6,089 nucleotides of DNA, taken from contig DAOVTY010000195.1 of the NCBI GenBank assembly GCA_030632865.1, positions 1-6,089 of the forward strand, written 5' to 3'. Positions 5,878 to 6,089 of the stretch are shown in pieces. The translations under genes and the position numbers were made by a program. The DNA is from Bacteroidota bacterium. GTDB taxonomy: Bacteria; Bacteroidota; Bacteroidia; Bacteroidales; Prolixibacteraceae. The notes below the pieces were generated by a model. It was not told the DNA's origin. It ran no database searches and saw nothing but the letters and a program-made list of their open reading frames with translations. Within the stretch, counting starts at the first letter, position 1. Each line of letters starts with the position of its first letter.

Positions 5878-5908
5878 ACATGAATAAATGAAAACAAAAT
5901 AAATACAC

Positions 5909-6089
5909 ATGAAAAAGGATTTAATTTCTATTACTGATTTTTCGAAGGAGGAGTATCTGAGGATTATGACCCTTGCGGCTGAATTCCAAGAGAATCCAAA
6001 TCAGGATTTGCTGAAAGGGAAAGTTGTAGCTTCTGTTTTTTTCAACCCCTCAACCCGCACAGGCCTGAGTTTTGAAACTGCGATCAGCA
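5909..6089 (+). CDS. pyrB: Aspartate carbamoyltransferase, N-terminal part (3' end outside window)
   Basis: This enzyme joins carbamoyl phosphate and L-aspartate to N-carbamoyl-L-aspartate, the committed step of pyrimidine synthesis. Sixty codons are visible. DLISITDFSKEEYLRIM matches the opening helix of the catalytic chain (E. coli HIISINDLSRDDLNLV), LLKGKVVASVFF the first strand, and NPSTRTGLSFETAI the carbamoyl-phosphate loop. S48, T49, R50 and T51 correspond to E. coli S52-T55. The next residue is Gly (codon GGC, 6062-6064), where ATCases normally have Arg (STRTR) or Lys (STRTK). The paralogous ornithine/succinylornithine enzymes have a SxRTR loop but lack the SFETA continuation, so ATCase is favoured. 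The start is the only ATG with this N-terminus and lacks a clear Shine-Dalgarno. By hand count the fragment is about 41% G+C, richer than the about 33% in a yigZ stretch counted for comparison. Confidence 0.93.
   Translation, partial: MKKDLISITDFSKEEYLRIMTLAAEFQENPNQDLLKGKVVASVFFNPSTRTGLSFETAIS

Larger units (their letters stand above)
5679..5908 (+). promoter_or_regulatory. pyrB: pyrB leader region, putative transcription attenuator
   Basis: This is most of the 302-base gap between yigZ and pyrB. Read in order, it holds a 10-base palindrome TGTTGCAACA (5685-5694) at the predicted start of transcription and a possible 51-codon ORF (5684-5839). Within these are U-rich stretches (5696-5701, 5711-5720), a hairpin (5805-5832), an intrinsic terminator (5838-5877) and 31 A-rich bases up to the pyrB ATG. 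No TAnnTTTG element lies between the terminator and pyrB, so pyrB transcription should have to pass the terminator. The arrangement resembles the enteric pyrBI leader, where low UTP slows polymerase, keeps a ribosome close behind and prevents the terminator from forming. The first 64 bases of the gap (5607-5670) show nothing recognisable. A small RNA of about 190 nt is the alternative. Confidence 0.5.

Noticed and set aside
5880..5891. Three-codon ORF (ATG AAT AAA TGA) between the attenuator and pyrB
   Set aside because: It is too short to interpret, and nothing in the spacing to pyrB suggests coupling.
1..6089. CRISPR array, tRNA, insertion sequence or att site
   Set aside because: No regularly spaced repeats, cloverleaf-like segment, transposase-like protein or paired terminal repeats were seen; gene order looks like ordinary chromosome.

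Overview
The window looks like a chromosomal housekeeping segment from a low-G+C member of the Bacteroidota, probably Bacteroidales or Marinilabiliales-like. The reasons are the AT-rich coding style, weak or absent Shine-Dalgarno sequences, TAnnTTTG-type promoter elements, and a set of genes with Bacteroidota-type sequence: HU, a 30-residue COX24-like ribosomal peptide, RNase G, DsbD, an EamA-type transporter, a YigZ/IMPACT protein and aspartate carbamoyltransferase. All genes are on the + strand. I see no mobile element, tRNA, rRNA or CRISPR array.

Layout. Bases 1-368 hold the 3' end of an HU-family gene, a 30-codon gene for a very basic AURKAIP1/COX24-type peptide six bases later, and a strong intrinsic terminator. 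Bases 407-1996 hold a complete rng (RNase G, GTG start) and its terminator. Bases 1998-2149 are an AT-rich control region with four ATTTGTYA repeats and a candidate promoter. It leads to dsbD (2150-4084), a three-domain thiol-disulfide reductase with all six expected redox cysteines, followed by a near-perfect palindromic terminator. A DMT/EamA transporter starts only nine bases after the T-tract of that terminator and overlaps yigZ by four bases (ATGA), so these two form a translationally coupled pair. Bases 5607-5908 are a 302-base gap before pyrB, which runs off the right edge.

The most interesting part is the pyrB leader (about 5671-5908). It has a perfect TAATTTTG -7 element, then a possible 51-codon leader ORF beginning at the predicted transcription start. 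Near the ORF's end is a 10-bp hairpin whose 3' arm is U-rich. Next comes an intrinsic terminator whose 5' arm overlaps the ORF's stop codon, and pyrB starts 31 bases after the terminator. The order (promoter, U-rich leader ORF, pause-like hairpin, terminator, pyrB) resembles the UTP-sensitive pyrBI/pyrL attenuator of enteric bacteria, and no promoter is visible between the terminator and pyrB. A discrete small RNA of about 190 nt sharing the same terminator is the main alternative.

Together the genes cover nucleoid structure and translation/RNA turnover (HU, COX24-like peptide, RNase G), envelope redox (DsbD), small-molecule transport plus a conserved protein of the IMPACT family, and pyrimidine synthesis. 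They look like adjacent independent transcription units rather than one pathway.
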